A DNA stretch of 61,888 bases from Caldilineaceae bacterium (lineage in GTDB: Bacteria > Chloroflexota > Anaerolineae > Caldilineales > Caldilineaceae), in NCBI GenBank assembly GCA_023384455.1, contig JAHDWH010000003.1, positions 9,518 through 71,405 on the forward strand. Direction: 5' to 3'. Positions 34,807-43,630 of the stretch are shown here, in pieces. Each line of letters starts with the position of its first letter. Within the stretch, counting starts at the first letter, position 1. The notes beneath the pieces are model-generated. The model was not told where the DNA came from, ran no database searches, and saw only the letters and a list, made by a program, of their open reading frames with translations. The position numbers were made by a program, and so were the translations under genes.

Positions 34807-36309
34807 ATGACGACAATTCTTAAACCGCTAAAACCAACCCAGACGATGGGGGCTAAACCGGATAACTGGCTGATCAGCCTTGCCCGGCGGGTCAATCCTG
34901 CCTGGTGGCCGCTGCTGCTCTACCTCTCCGATCTGCTGCTGATCGGTCTGGCCTTCCTGCTCTCTTATTGGGTGCGCTATCAGCTCCAGTGGTTCCGGGC
35001 TGTGGACCCTGCCTTCCAGACCGATTTTGCCACCTATCTTCCCTTCTCTTTTGCGCTGATTGCCATTCTCTTTTTCTCCTTCAACTTTTCCGGTGTCTAT
35101 CGCCGCCGCCGGGATCGGGGCTGGCTGGAGGAGGTCTACACCATTGCCGCGGCCACCACCCTCGGCGTCGTGACGCTGATTATCCTGAATCTGATCTTTG
35201 GCGGGCTTTCCTACAGCCGTCTGCTCTTTCTTTATGCGGCAGTCTTTGTCACATTGCTGTTGGGCGTCAGCCGGGCTATTATCATTCTGGCCCGGGGCTA
35301 TCTGCGCGCCCGGGGTGTGGCTGTGCAGCGGGTCGTATTGGTGGGTGCGGGGGATGTGGGGCGAATGGTCATGCGCAATATCGCAGCCCGGCCCAGTCTG
35401 GGCTACCAGCTCATCGGCTTTCTGGACGACAATCCGGTCAAGAGTTCCACCGACATCGGACGATTTAAGGCCCTGGGTCCGCTGGAAAACTTTGAACAGA
35501 CCCTGGCTGTCTATCCGGTGGACGAGGTGATTATCTGTCTGCCCTGGCAGAGCCACCGCACAGTGGCCCGGCTGCTCAACCAGTGCGAGATGGCAGGTGT
35601 GCGGGCGCACATTGTGCCGGACCTTTTCCAACTGACCAAAAACCAGATGCGGGTGGAGGACCTGAACGGTGTGCCGCTGATCAGCACCCGGGAGGTGTCG
35701 ATTGCCGGCTGGAATCTGATCTTCAAACGGGTATTGGACCTGGCGATTGTTACTGTCGGCTCGCTCTTTGCCCTGCCCGCGGGGCTGCTGATTGCTTTTG
35801 CCATCCGGCTGGATTCCCCAGGACCAATCATCTACAGCCAGATGCGGGTGGGCAAGAATGGCAAACCCTTCGCCATCTACAAATTCCGGTCGATGGTGCT
35901 CGATGCCGATGAACGGCGAGAGGAGATCGCTGCCCTGAACGAGGCCACAGGCCCGCTCTTCAAAGTGCGGGACGATCCCCGGCGCACACGGATTGGCCGT
36001 TTTTTGCGCCGTTTCAGCCTGGACGAACTGCCCCAACTCATCAATGTTTTGCGCGGAGAGATGAGTTTTATTGGACCCCGGCCCAATCTGCCCGAAGAAG
36101 TGGCCCAATACAAAGAGTGGCATCGCAAGCGGCTGTCGGTCAGCCCGGGCATGACCGGTCTCTGGCAGGTGAGCGGACGCAGCGATCTGACCTTTGATGA
36201 GATGGTTCTGCTGGATATTTACTATGCGGAGAATTGGAGCTTGGGGATGGACCTGGGCATTCTGTTGATGACCGGCCCTCGGGTGCTCTTTGCCAAAGGT
36301 GCGTATTGA
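34807..36309 (+). CDS. Polyprenyl glycosylphosphotransferase (WcaJ/WbaP-like)
   Basis: Initiates exopolysaccharide synthesis by moving a sugar-1-phosphate from a nucleotide sugar to undecaprenyl phosphate. Four N-terminal membrane helices, a central CoA/NAD-binding-like domain (VVLVGAGDVGRMVMRNIA) and a C-terminal catalytic domain are visible. The latter has the family motifs YKFRSMVLDADERREEI, GRFLRRFSLDELPQLINVL and GEMSFIGPRPNLPEEV. At 500 residues it has the usual length. It is the third gene of a plus-strand set with two GT4 enzymes. Confidence 0.94.
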   Translation: MTTILKPLKPTQTMGAKPDNWLISLARRVNPAWWPLLLYLSDLLLIGLAFLLSYWVRYQLQWFRAVDPAFQTDFATYLPFSFALIAILFFSFNFSGVYRRRRDRGWLEEVYTIAAATTLGVVTLIILNLIFGGLSYSRLLFLYAAVFVTLLLGVSRAIIILARGYLRARGVAVQRVVLVGAGDVGRMVMRNIAARPSLGYQLIGFLDDNPVKSSTDIGRFKALGPLENFEQTLAVYPVDEVIICLPWQSHRTVARLLNQCEMAGVRAHIVPDLFQLTKNQMRVEDLNGVPLISTREVSIAGWNLIFKRVLDLAIVTVGSLFALPAGLLIAFAIRLDSPGPIIYSQMRVGKNGKPFAIYKFRSMVLDADERREEIAALNEATGPLFKVRDDPRRTRIGRFLRRFSLDELPQLINVLRGEMSFIGPRPNLPEEVAQYKEWHRKRLSVSPGMTGLWQVSGRSDLTFDEMVLLDIYYAENWSLGMDLGILLMTGPRVLFAKGAY

Positions 36310-36352
36310 CCGGAAGGGCGGAGAGAAGGGGGGATGCTCTCACGCCCTCTCC

Positions 36353-37243
36353 TCACCGGTAGCGCTGTATCGCCATTCCGGCCACAATCACCAGCAGGCC
36401 AATCACCGCGCTGGGCAGAATCGGCTCATCCAGCCAGAAGAAGACGAAAAGCAGCGAGAGAAAAGGCGTCAGGTAGAGGGCGTTGGAGATAACGAAAGTA
36501 TCGCCGTTTTCCAGGGCTTTGAACCAGAAAATGTACGAGACCCCATTGACCAGAAAGCCGTTGTAGAGCAGCCAGGGCCAGACCGCGGCAGACGGCCACC
36601 CCACCCCTGGCCCCTCTCCTGCAAGCGAGGGGAGCAGGAGGGTGGCAGCCACGGCCACCAGCGCCACGCCGAAATAGACCGTCGCGCTGACCGTCTGGTC
36701 GTAGTGGGCCTTTTTGCCCAACACAGAAAAGAGGGCAAAGACAAAGGCCCCAGCCAGCGCCAACAGATCGCCGGTCAGGCTGGTGAAAGCGATGCTCACC
36801 AGCCGCCCCTGCGTCACAATCACCAGCACGCCCAAGAAGCTGACCAGCACCGCCAGCCCCCGACGCGGGGTCAGCTTTTCCCCCAGCAGCACAACCGCCA
36901 GCAGCGAAACCAGAATCGGCCAGGTGTAGGCCAGGATAAACCCCTCGGCGGCAGTGGTGCGGGCCAGCGCCCCATAGAGCAGAATGTAGTAGAGATAGGC
37001 CCCCAGAAAGCCCAGCAGAGCCATCCAGCCATAGGCCCGCAGGCTATAGCGGGACAGCAGGCGAACCTTTCCCTGGGCCACCAGCAGGCCAGCCAAGACC
37101 ACAAATGAGAAGATTGTGGACCAGAAGAGCATCTGTACATTCGTCATCTCGACGAGAATCTTTTTGGAGACCACAGGGATAGAGGCCCAGAACAGAATGC
37201 AGAGGGCCAGGTTGAAATAGGAGATGCGTTGGGCTGTGGTCAT
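36353..37243 (-). CDS. EamA-family (DMT) permease
   Basis: A 296-residue protein with ten predicted helices in two EamA halves. Recognisable pieces are LCILFWASIPVVSKKILVEM near the start, GFILAYTWPILVSLLAVVLL before GEKLTPRRGLAVLVSFLGVL, and the C-terminal ALYLTPFLSLLFVFFWLDEP. ATG 37243 is preferred over the upstream start at 37336, which would add a non-hydrophobic Thr/Pro-rich leader. Substrate unknown. It converges with the polysaccharide genes and stands alone. Confidence 0.87.
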   Translation of the reverse strand: MTTAQRISYFNLALCILFWASIPVVSKKILVEMTNVQMLFWSTIFSFVVLAGLLVAQGKVRLLSRYSLRAYGWMALLGFLGAYLYYILLYGALARTTAAEGFILAYTWPILVSLLAVVLLGEKLTPRRGLAVLVSFLGVLVIVTQGRLVSIAFTSLTGDLLALAGAFVFALFSVLGKKAHYDQTVSATVYFGVALVAVAATLLLPSLAGEGPGVGWPSAAVWPWLLYNGFLVNGVSYIFWFKALENGDTFVISNALYLTPFLSLLFVFFWLDEPILPSAVIGLLVIVAGMAIQRYR

Positions 37244-37458
37244 AGGAAAGGGTGATGATGGGCTATGCGTGGCGGCGTCTGGCTGAAGATGGGTAGGCGT
37301 AAGCGTAGTATAGCCCCTGTTGCGGCGCGCTGGCAAAGAAAGCGAGAATGAGATAGACTGTCCTCACCGTTATCTGTAGTATGACGAAATCGACTACTCA
37401 AATAGGGGCCGAATGGATGGCTTGCTTTGGTTCCCTATTATCGATGGAGGAGGGTTGG

Positions 37459-37686
37459 ATGAATACAGCCGTCTATGAATTGATAGAGACCGCAGCGTTT
37501 GTTGTGGATGCCGAAGGGCAGAAAAAAGCAGTAATGCTGGACTTCTCGATTTGGGAAGAATTGCTCGAACTTTTGGAAGATATTGAAGATAGCGCAGAAA
37601 TTGACTCTATCCGTGCCATTGGTGAGATGCCGATTGCCTGGGATAGGGTCAAGACAGAGTTGCGGGCGGATGGCGTTGATGTATGA
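37459..37686 (+). CDS. Antitoxin of a RelE/ParE-type pair
   Basis: A 75-residue acidic protein starting MNTAVYELIETAAFVVDAEG with VMLDFSIWEELLELLEDIED in the middle, as in small RelB/Phd-like antitoxins that precede RelE-type toxins. GGAGG lies 8 nt before ATG 37459, a strong ribosome site. Its end overlaps the toxin start by 8 nt. Function is inferred mainly from the pairing. Confidence 0.78.
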   Translation: MNTAVYELIETAAFVVDAEGQKKAVMLDFSIWEELLELLEDIEDSAEIDSIRAIGEMPIAWDRVKTELRADGVDV

Positions 37687-37930
37687 AGTTCAGGTCATGC
37701 CGCGGGCAATCAAGGATATTGTCGGGCTACCAAAGGAATACACGCGGTTGGTAAGTCAACATATCGATGCTCTGGCGGATGAACCGCGACCGCGCGATGC
37801 TCGCAAGTTACGCGGGCGAGATGATTATCGGCTGCGTGTCGGTGTCTATCGAGTCTTGTATGAGATCGATGACGCCAAACGGGTTGTAACTATCTTTCGC
37901 GTGAAACATCGACGAGAAGCTTACTCGTGA
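37679..37930 (+). CDS. relE: RelE/ParE-family toxin
   Basis: An 83-residue protein with the RelE fold pattern: YEVQVMPRAIKDIVGLPKEY, LADEPRPRDARKLRGRDDYR, and LRVGVYRVLYEIDDAKRVV followed by IFRVKHRREAYS. The basic residues on the KLRG and GVYRVLY strands match mRNA-cleaving RelE toxins. It overlaps the antitoxin gene (ATGTATGA) and ends 29 nt before the formate dehydrogenase iron-sulfur gene. Confidence 0.9.
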   Translation: MYEVQVMPRAIKDIVGLPKEYTRLVSQHIDALADEPRPRDARKLRGRDDYRLRVGVYRVLYEIDDAKRVVTIFRVKHRREAYS

Positions 37931-37959
37931 GGATGTACACTCTACAGAGGAGCAGGCAG

Positions 37960-38640
37960 ATGCGATTGATAGATGATACAGAGCGTCCCCTAACCTTAAC
38001 CCTCGACGGCGAACGCCACCCCTTCCGCGAAGGCGAGACGATCTTTGAAGTCGCGGCCCGGACGGGGAAGACGATCCCCTCCCTCTGCTACGACCCCCGG
38101 CTGGAAGCATTTGGCGGCTGCCGTCTCTGTGTGGTGCGGGTAAAGGCGCTGCGGGGGCCGGTGGCGGCCTGCACAACCAAAGCCGTCAACGAAATGGTGG
38201 TGGAGACCCACGACGAGGAGATCGAAGCGCTGCGCAAGACGCTGCTGGAAATGGTGGCGTCGGAGAACCGGCAGATCGACGTAGACCCGTTGCGGGGCTA
38301 CGCCTCCCAGGAGTTAACGACTCTCATCGATCGTTACGGCGCACGCACAGGCCGCTTTGCTGGCGCGCACTCCGGCCACAGCAAGACCGACGACCCCAAC
38401 CCCTTCATCCTGCGCGACTACGACCTGTGCATCTCCTGCTACCGCTGCGTGCGGGTCTGCGCCGAGCAGGAGGGGGACTACGCCATCAGTGTGATGAACC
38501 GGGGCTTCCACACCCAGATTACCACCGAATTCGACAACCCGCTGAAGGAATCCGCCTGCACCTTCTGCGGCCAGTGCGTGCAGACCTGTCCCACCGGCGC
38601 GTTGGGGGATCGGAAGGCAATGCGCTTTGCGGTAGAATGA
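37960..38640 (+). CDS. Formate dehydrogenase-associated iron-sulfur protein (NuoG N-terminus-like)
   Basis: A 226-residue electron-transfer protein. The N-terminus is a [2Fe-2S] domain (TIPSLCYDPRLEAFGGCRLC and a later AACTTKA supply four Cys). A ferredoxin-like part follows with LCISCYRCVRVCAEQEG and CTFCGQCVQTCPTGALGD, two [4Fe-4S] sites. The NuoG-type His/Cys cluster between them is degenerate. These modules are usually fused to the catalytic formate dehydrogenase chain. Here the frame stops at 38638-38640, soon after the second cluster, and a ~97-bp 3' segment recurs at 39072-39168. GAGGAG lies about 8 nt before ATG 37960. Confidence 0.85.
   Translation: MRLIDDTERPLTLTLDGERHPFREGETIFEVAARTGKTIPSLCYDPRLEAFGGCRLCVVRVKALRGPVAACTTKAVNEMVVETHDEEIEALRKTLLEMVASENRQIDVDPLRGYASQELTTLIDRYGARTGRFAGAHSGHSKTDDPNPFILRDYDLCISCYRCVRVCAEQEGDYAISVMNRGFHTQITTEFDNPLKESACTFCGQCVQTCPTGALGDRKAMRFAVE
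38536..38632 (+). repeat. 97-bp direct duplication, upstream copy
   Basis: Encodes NPLKESACTFCGQCVQTCPT plus GALGD. It is about 90% identical to 39072-39168, and the two copies bracket the hicB-like gene. Confidence 0.88.
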
Positions 38641-38725
38641 GTGTAGATTCGTTATCCCCAAAAAGAAGCACTGCGTTACCGGGTCAAAGATGTGCGTCTA
38701 TTCTTGCAAAGAGCGGGTGTCAACA

Positions 38726-39082
38726 ATGAATGAGATGCGATACAGCGATTATACAGCCAAAATTGAATACGATCCCGAAGACAGAGTTTTTGTCGGCCAT
38801 ATTGCCGGAATTCGTGATATTGTCAGCTTCCACGGCGCTACCGTAGAAGAATTGGAGTCGGCTTTTCAAGAGGCGGTGGAGCACTATCTGGAAGTGTGCG
38901 TGAAAATCGGACAGAAGCCCCAACGCTCCTATTCCGGCAAACTGACGTTGCGCATTCCCCCGGAAGTTCATCTGGCCGTCGCAACCGCGGCAGAGACAGA
39001 TCGCAAGAGTATCAACCAGTGGGCGGCAGATGTGTTGCGAGAGGCTGCCTCGGCGCACCCGCCCTATTCAACAATCCGCTGA
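38726..39082 (+). CDS. hicB: HicB-family antitoxin
   Basis: A 118-residue protein with the HicB fold (YTAKIEYDPEDRVFVGHIAG, HGATVEELESAFQEAVEHYL) and a ribbon-helix-helix tail (SGKLTLRIPPEVHLAVATAA, KSINQWAADVLREAA). It would repress transcription and neutralise a HicA toxin, but no hicA gene is adjacent. It lies between the two parts of formate dehydrogenase, and its last residues (HPPYSTIR) run into the second copy of the duplication, so its natural 3' end was probably replaced on insertion. Confidence 0.87.
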   Translation: MNEMRYSDYTAKIEYDPEDRVFVGHIAGIRDIVSFHGATVEELESAFQEAVEHYLEVCVKIGQKPQRSYSGKLTLRIPPEVHLAVATAAETDRKSINQWAADVLREAASAHPPYSTIR

Positions 39083-39168
39083 AGGAGTCCGCCTGCACCT
39101 TCTGCGGCCAGTGCGTACAGACCTGTCCGACAGGCGCGCTGGGGGATAAGAAGGCGCTGCGCTTTGCG
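39072..39168 (+). repeat. 97-bp direct duplication, downstream copy
   Basis: Encodes the same ferredoxin segment (KESACTFCGQCVQTCPTGAL) as 38536-38632, with about ten base differences. The frame stays open from here into the catalytic gene, suggesting it once was one continuous gene. Confidence 0.88.
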
Positions 39169-39249
39169 GAAGAGGACGGCGGACCGCCCGATGTCGTCGC
39201 GATAGGCCCTACCGCGGTCAGCGGTCACTCGTGTCCGAAGGAGATTTCT

Positions 39250-41325
39250 ATGCAATTGAACCATTTGACCCAACGGGGAATCACCAAAACCCGCACCATC
39301 TGCGGCTACTGCGGCGTGGGCTGCTCCCTGGACCTGCTGGTGCGCGACAACCGCATCATCGGCGTCCAACCGGCGATGGACGGTCCCGCCAACGAGGGCG
39401 CGCTCTGTGTGAAGGGGCAGTTCGCCTACGATTACGTCCACCACCCGGAGCGGCTGACCCACCCGCTGGTGCGGGGCGCGGACGGCCAACTGCGCCGGGC
39501 CAGTTGGGACGAGGCCCTGGAGCGGGCCGCGGCGGGCTTTTTGCAGGTGGCCGAGAAGCACGGACGCCACGCGGTCTACGGCGTCGCCTCCGGGCGCACC
39601 CCCAGCGAGGCTGACTATCTGATGCAGAAGTTCATCCGGGTCGGCTTTGGCACCCACTATATCGACAACTGTAGCCGTGCCTGACACGCCCCCACCGTCG
39701 CCGGTCTGGCGGCAGCAATCGGGCGTGGCGCAATGTCCAACCCCCTCTCCGATATGGAAAAGCCCGATGTGATCTTCTGCATCGGCACAAATATGACCGA
39801 GACCCATCCCGTGGCCGCCACCCGGCTGAAGAAGGCCATCGCCCGCGGGGCCAAACTGATCGTCGCCGACCCCCGGCGTATCCGCCTGGCCGAGATGGCC
39901 GACCTCTACCTGCCCATCCGTGTCGGCTCGGACGTGGCCCTCCTCCTGGGGATGGCGAATGTCATCGCCCGGGAAGGGCTGTACGATATGGATTTTATGG
40001 CCGCGCGCACAGAAGACTTCGAGGAATTTCTCGATCACGCGGGCCAGTTCACTCCGACCTGGGCCGCGGGCATCACCGGCGTCCCCGCTGCGGACATCGA
40101 AAAGGCCGCCATTCTCTACGGCTCGGCCAAACCGGGGGCGATTTTCTACACCCTGGGCATCACCGAACACATTTGCGGCGTGGAAAATGTGCAGAGCCTG
40201 TGCAATCTGGCCCTGATGACGGGCAATCTGGGCAAAGTCGGCGGCGGCATCAACCCCATGCGCGGGCAGAACAACATCCAGGGCGCGGGGGACAGCGGCG
40301 CGATTCCCAACAATTATGTGGGCTTCCAGCCGGTGACCGACCCGATTGTCCGGGCCAAATTCGAGAAAGCCTACGGGCGGCCACTGGACGCCGAAAAGGG
40401 CATCACAAAAGTCACAGCGCTGGACCGCTGCGGGGAGAGTATCTTCGGGATGCTCATCGACGGGGAGAATACAATCGTCTCCGACCCGGACCAGCAGCAC
40501 TGCATCCACGCCCTGAAGAGCCTGGAGCATCTGGTCGTCATCGATATCTTTTTGACGGAGACCGGCGAACTGGCCGATGTAGTGCTGCCCGCCGCGGCCT
40601 GGGCCGAGGTGGACGGCCATTTCACCAACACCGAGCGGCGTATTCAACGGGTGCGCAAGGCCGTCGATCCGCCGGGAGAGGCCCAGCCCGACTGGTGGAT
40701 ACTCTCGCAGATTGCCAAGCGGATGGGGATGGCGGGCTTCGACTACGACTCGCCAGCGCAGGTCTTCAACGAACTGTGCGAACTGTCGCCTATCTACGCG
40801 GGTATCGACTGGGAACTGGCGGCCAGCGGCCAATACCAGTGGCCCATCCCCTACAAAGGACACCCCGGCACGCCCCGGCTGCACGAAACCGAATTTACCA
40901 ACGGGCGGGGCAAATTCAGCTTCACCAACTACCGGGACCCCGCGGAGGTCATCGACGACGCCTATCCGGTCTGGCTGACCACCGGGCGACGGTTGGAGAG
41001 TTACCACACCCGTACCCAGACGAGCCGCTCCCACGGCATCGACTATCTGCTCTCCGAAGAGACACTGGAAGTCCACCCGGAGGATGTGAATGCCTGGGGG
41101 CTGGTGGACGGGGGCTGGGCCGAGATGTCCAGCCGACGGGGGACGGTGAAAATCCGGGTCGAGGCTACCCGCCGCTCACCCCGGGGCACAGTCTTCGCCA
41201 GCTTCGCCTTCCCGGAAGTGCCCATCAACACCCTCACCGGCTCTGGCTACGATCCGATTACGGAGACCGCGGAGTTGAAGGTCTGCCCTGTGCGAATTGA
41301 CGCAATTGACGAAAAGATGTACTGA
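39250..41325 (+). CDS. fdhA: Formate dehydrogenase catalytic subunit, selenocysteine-containing
   Basis: Molybdopterin/tungstopterin oxidoreductase that oxidises formate to CO2. A [4Fe-4S] motif ICGYCGVGCSLDLLV with a later Cys (EGALCVKGQF) opens the protein, followed by VYGVASGRTPSEADYLMQKF. At codon 145 an in-frame TGA (39682-39684) stands where the family has Cys or Sec (DNCSRA-U-HAPTVAGLAA), and a SECIS hairpin follows. Reading through gives 691 residues, the family length, ending with the MopB C-terminal domain (YPVWLTTGRRLESYHTRTQT). AAGGAG lies 6 nt before ATG 39250, though the frame is open further upstream into the duplicated ferredoxin segment. Confidence 0.9.
39682..39727 (+). promoter_or_regulatory. 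Selenocysteine UGA codon and SECIS element
   Basis: TGA 39682-39684 is followed by a perfect 7-bp lower stem CACGCCC (39685-39691) / GGGCGTG (39721-39727) and a 6-bp upper stem GTCGCC (39697-39702) / GGCGGC (39708-39713). The apical loop is GGTCT, the same GGUCU loop as the Escherichia coli fdhF SECIS read by SelB. Confidence 0.88.
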
Positions 41326-41343
41326 TCAACGAGATGATAAAAC

Positions 41344-41403
41344 GTAGGTGCGGTTTGTAACCGCACTTTCACCCGGAGAAGTGCGGTTACAAACCGCACC
41401 TAC
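41344..41403. repeat. Double-hairpin repeat family E, copy 1
   Basis: GTAGGTGCGGTTTGTAACCG is matched by its complement ending CGGTTACAAACCGCACCTAC. Each arm is itself palindromic (GTGCGGTT..AACCGCAC). It lies 19 nt after fdhA. Confidence 0.8.
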
Positions 41404-41457
41404 AGATTCCACGATCTTCTTGATCAGTACACAATTGACGAAAAGAATTGGGTATGG

Positions 41458-41650
41458 TAACTGTTCACCCCCACCCAACCTCCTCCACTGTGGGGGAGGA
41501 GTCGATCCACTTCCCACCCTAACAGTCTGTCGGAGTAGCACAGAATAGAACGCGGATTGAGCAGAAAGTTCAGCCCGATCCGCGTCATCCGCGTTCTATT
41601 TCTTGCCTCTCCCACAGCCTGCTGGAATGGGTAGGGTGGCTGAACGGTTA
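41458..41650. repeat. Repeat family C, copy 3, interrupted by element D
   Basis: Left end TAACTGTTCACCCCCACCC and right end GGTAGGGTGGCTGAACGGTTA of the C unit are split by a 103-bp insert at 41521-41623. The ~480-nt gap 41326-41808 holds only this and the family-E hairpin. Confidence 0.82.
41521..41623 (+). mobile_element. Element D, copy 1 (nested in repeat C)
   Basis: Runs from AACAGTCTGTCGGAGTAGC to CCTCTCCCACAGCCTGCT. An inner inverted pair AATAGAACGCGGATTGA / ATCCGCGTTCTATT is visible. It sits exactly between the CCCT and GGAAT of the C unit; a second copy occupies the equivalent junction in reverse at 48443-48576. There is no coding capacity. Confidence 0.65.
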
Positions 41651-41808
41651 TGAAAAGAGAGTAGCAGACAATTTTCGGTAAGCAAAGCAGCCATTTTGAG
41701 CACTCCCTTCTCCCAACAAAAATGCCGGGGATGGACTTTGGTTCGTCCATCCCCGGCAAACAGGCCTACGCCAGATAGGTTATCGTCCACTAAATAACGG
41801 CCTGTTTC

Positions 41809-43422
41809 TCACTCCCCCCGCCACACCACCCGCCCATCACACACCGTCAGCGCCACCGTCATCCCCCCCACTTCCGCGACGGGTGTGGCGAAAATATCCC
41901 CAGAGAGCAGGGCCAGATCGGCCAGCATTCCCACCCGCAACATCCCCTTGCGATCCTCCTGGAACTCGGCCCAGGCCCCGTCCCGGGTGTAGCCGATAAG
42001 CAGATTCTCCAGGGTTTGCCGCTGCTCCGGGTCGCCGGGACGCCAGGGCTGGCGGTTGAGTCCGTTGTGGATGCCCAGCAACGGGTTGTTGCTCACCACC
42101 GGCCAGTCGCTGCCGTAGACCTGGCGCGCGCCGGCCAGACGCAGAGTCTCCCAGGCGAAGCTGAGGGGATAGCGTTCTTCCCCGGCCCGATGCACCCACA
42201 CATCCGAGCTGCCCGCGTGTTGGGGGGCGTGGAGGGGCTGCATCGCCGCAATCACCCCCAACTCGGCAAAACGGGGAATGTCGTCCGGGTGGATGACTTC
42301 GATGTGTTCAATGCGATGGCGGCTATCCCGGGTCCCGTTGACCTGGCGGACGTGGGCGTAGCCGTCCAGGGTGCGGCGCACGGCCCCATCCCCGCAGGCG
42401 TGGACAAAAATTTGCAGCCCCAGCCGGTCAGACTCCGCGGCCATGCGGTTGAAGTGTTCGGCCTGAAAGAGCGCGCTGCCCCGGTTGTCGGGCATATCCC
42501 CAAAGCCACCCACCATCAGGGCCGTGTAGGATTCCAGCACCCCGTCCATAAAGAATTTGACGCTGCCGCAATGGAGCATATCGCCACTAAATTGCTCGCG
42601 CCAGGCCACGGCTTCCTGCAGGGCTTCGGCGGGGGTCTCCGGCTTTACGTCGTAGGGCAGATAGACCCGACAGGTCAGCTCGCCCACATCCTCCAGGGCT
42701 GCGTAGCGTTGCAGTTGGCTCTCCTGGCCGTCCATATTGTGGATGCTGGTAATGCCCATCTGTGCGGTCAGTTGCAGCCCCTGACGCAGCATAGACCGGC
42801 GGCCCGCTTCGTCGGGTTTAGGCACCAGCGAGCGGATCGGCTCGAACGCGCCCGGTTCCCGCAGTTCGCCGGTTGCCAGACCGGTGATCGGGTCTGCGAC
42901 GATTTCGCTGCCTTCGCTCACCGCCGGCGCGTGGAGCAGATCGCCCCGGCGCAGGGCTTCCGTATTGGCCCAGCAGGTGTGACCGTCAAAGGCGGTCAGA
43001 AAGACCGGGCGATCCGGCGATATGCGGTCCAGAAAGTGACGGTCCAAGACTTGCCCCGGTAGGATGGCGCTGTAGATCAGCCCCCGGCCCACCACCCATT
43101 CCCGCTGGGGATTGGCCTCCATCCACCCCCGCAAAGTGGCCTCGATTTCGCCCAGACTATGCGCGTCGCCCAGTTGGGCCGCGGCCAGCCCCAAAGAACC
43201 CCAGAGCAGGTGATAGTGGGTGTCGATAAAGCCGGGTATCAGCGTGCGCTGTGCCCCGTCTACCACTTCTGTGCGTGGGCCAGCCAACACCAGCCCATCT
43301 GCGCTGCTGCCCACAAAAACGATGCGATTGCCCGCCACGGCTACCGCTTCGGCCCAGGGATTGGCTGGGTCCGCTGTGTAGACTCGGGCATTGGTGATCA
43401 ACAAATCTACTGCTGATGCCAT
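41809..43422 (-). CDS. Amidohydrolase family protein (YtcJ-like)
   Basis: A 537-residue metal-dependent hydrolase. LIPGFIDTHYHLLWGSLG provides the N-terminal HxH, HACGDGAVRRTLDGYAHV and RHRIEHIEVIHPDDIPRFAE further His, and VYGSDWPVVSNNPLLGI the last Asp. The C-terminal VTVCDGRVVWRGE closes the small composite domain. These are the features of the YtcJ/exoenzyme-regulatory AepA-like group of amidohydrolases; substrate unknown. ATG 43422 is chosen because AGGA precedes it and the upstream frame lies in a hairpin. Part of this gene is duplicated as a pseudogene at 20890-21356. Confidence 0.92.
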   Translation of the reverse strand: MASAVDLLITNARVYTADPANPWAEAVAVAGNRIVFVGSSADGLVLAGPRTEVVDGAQRTLIPGFIDTHYHLLWGSLGLAAAQLGDAHSLGEIEATLRGWMEANPQREWVVGRGLIYSAILPGQVLDRHFLDRISPDRPVFLTAFDGHTCWANTEALRRGDLLHAPAVSEGSEIVADPITGLATGELREPGAFEPIRSLVPKPDEAGRRSMLRQGLQLTAQMGITSIHNMDGQESQLQRYAALEDVGELTCRVYLPYDVKPETPAEALQEAVAWREQFSGDMLHCGSVKFFMDGVLESYTALMVGGFGDMPDNRGSALFQAEHFNRMAAESDRLGLQIFVHACGDGAVRRTLDGYAHVRQVNGTRDSRHRIEHIEVIHPDDIPRFAELGVIAAMQPLHAPQHAGSSDVWVHRAGEERYPLSFAWETLRLAGARQVYGSDWPVVSNNPLLGIHNGLNRQPWRPGDPEQRQTLENLLIGYTRDGAWAEFQEDRKGMLRVGMLADLALLSGDIFATPVAEVGGMTVALTVCDGRVVWRGE

Positions 43423-43478
43423 TCGGTTTTCCTTTTGTTCAGAGAGAATCGGCTGATTCCCGGCCAAAGCACAAGAAT

Positions 43479-43535
43479 CACCGCGTAGTCGTGGGAAACC
43501 CAAAATGACACTGGCTTACCCGCGACTACGCGGTG
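43479..43535. repeat. Inverted repeat upstream of the amidohydrolase gene
   Basis: CACCGCGTAGTCG (43479-43491) and CGACTACGCGGTG (43523-43535) form a perfect 13-bp stem. It lies between the MFS gene end and the amidohydrolase start, probably ending MFS transcription. Confidence 0.65.
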
Positions 43536-43630
43536 CGTAGAACGCGCTATAAAATTCGTATACCCGATACCTGTCAGGGCAGGAAAATAAGTATAGCACG
43601 CAGCCGCCCTGAAACTGAAGAATGGGTAGC

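Noticed and set aside
34828..36123. Long minus-strand open frame opposite the glycosylphosphotransferase
   Set aside because: Antisense shadow of a well-recognised gene with no motif or ribosome site.
39250..39684. Formate dehydrogenase as a pseudogene cut by a TGA
   Set aside because: The TGA is at the known Sec position, frames match on both sides and a SECIS hairpin follows.
39064..41076. 670-codon minus-strand open frame opposite formate dehydrogenase
   Set aside because: Shadow of the catalytic gene; the real frame has all molybdopterin-enzyme motifs.
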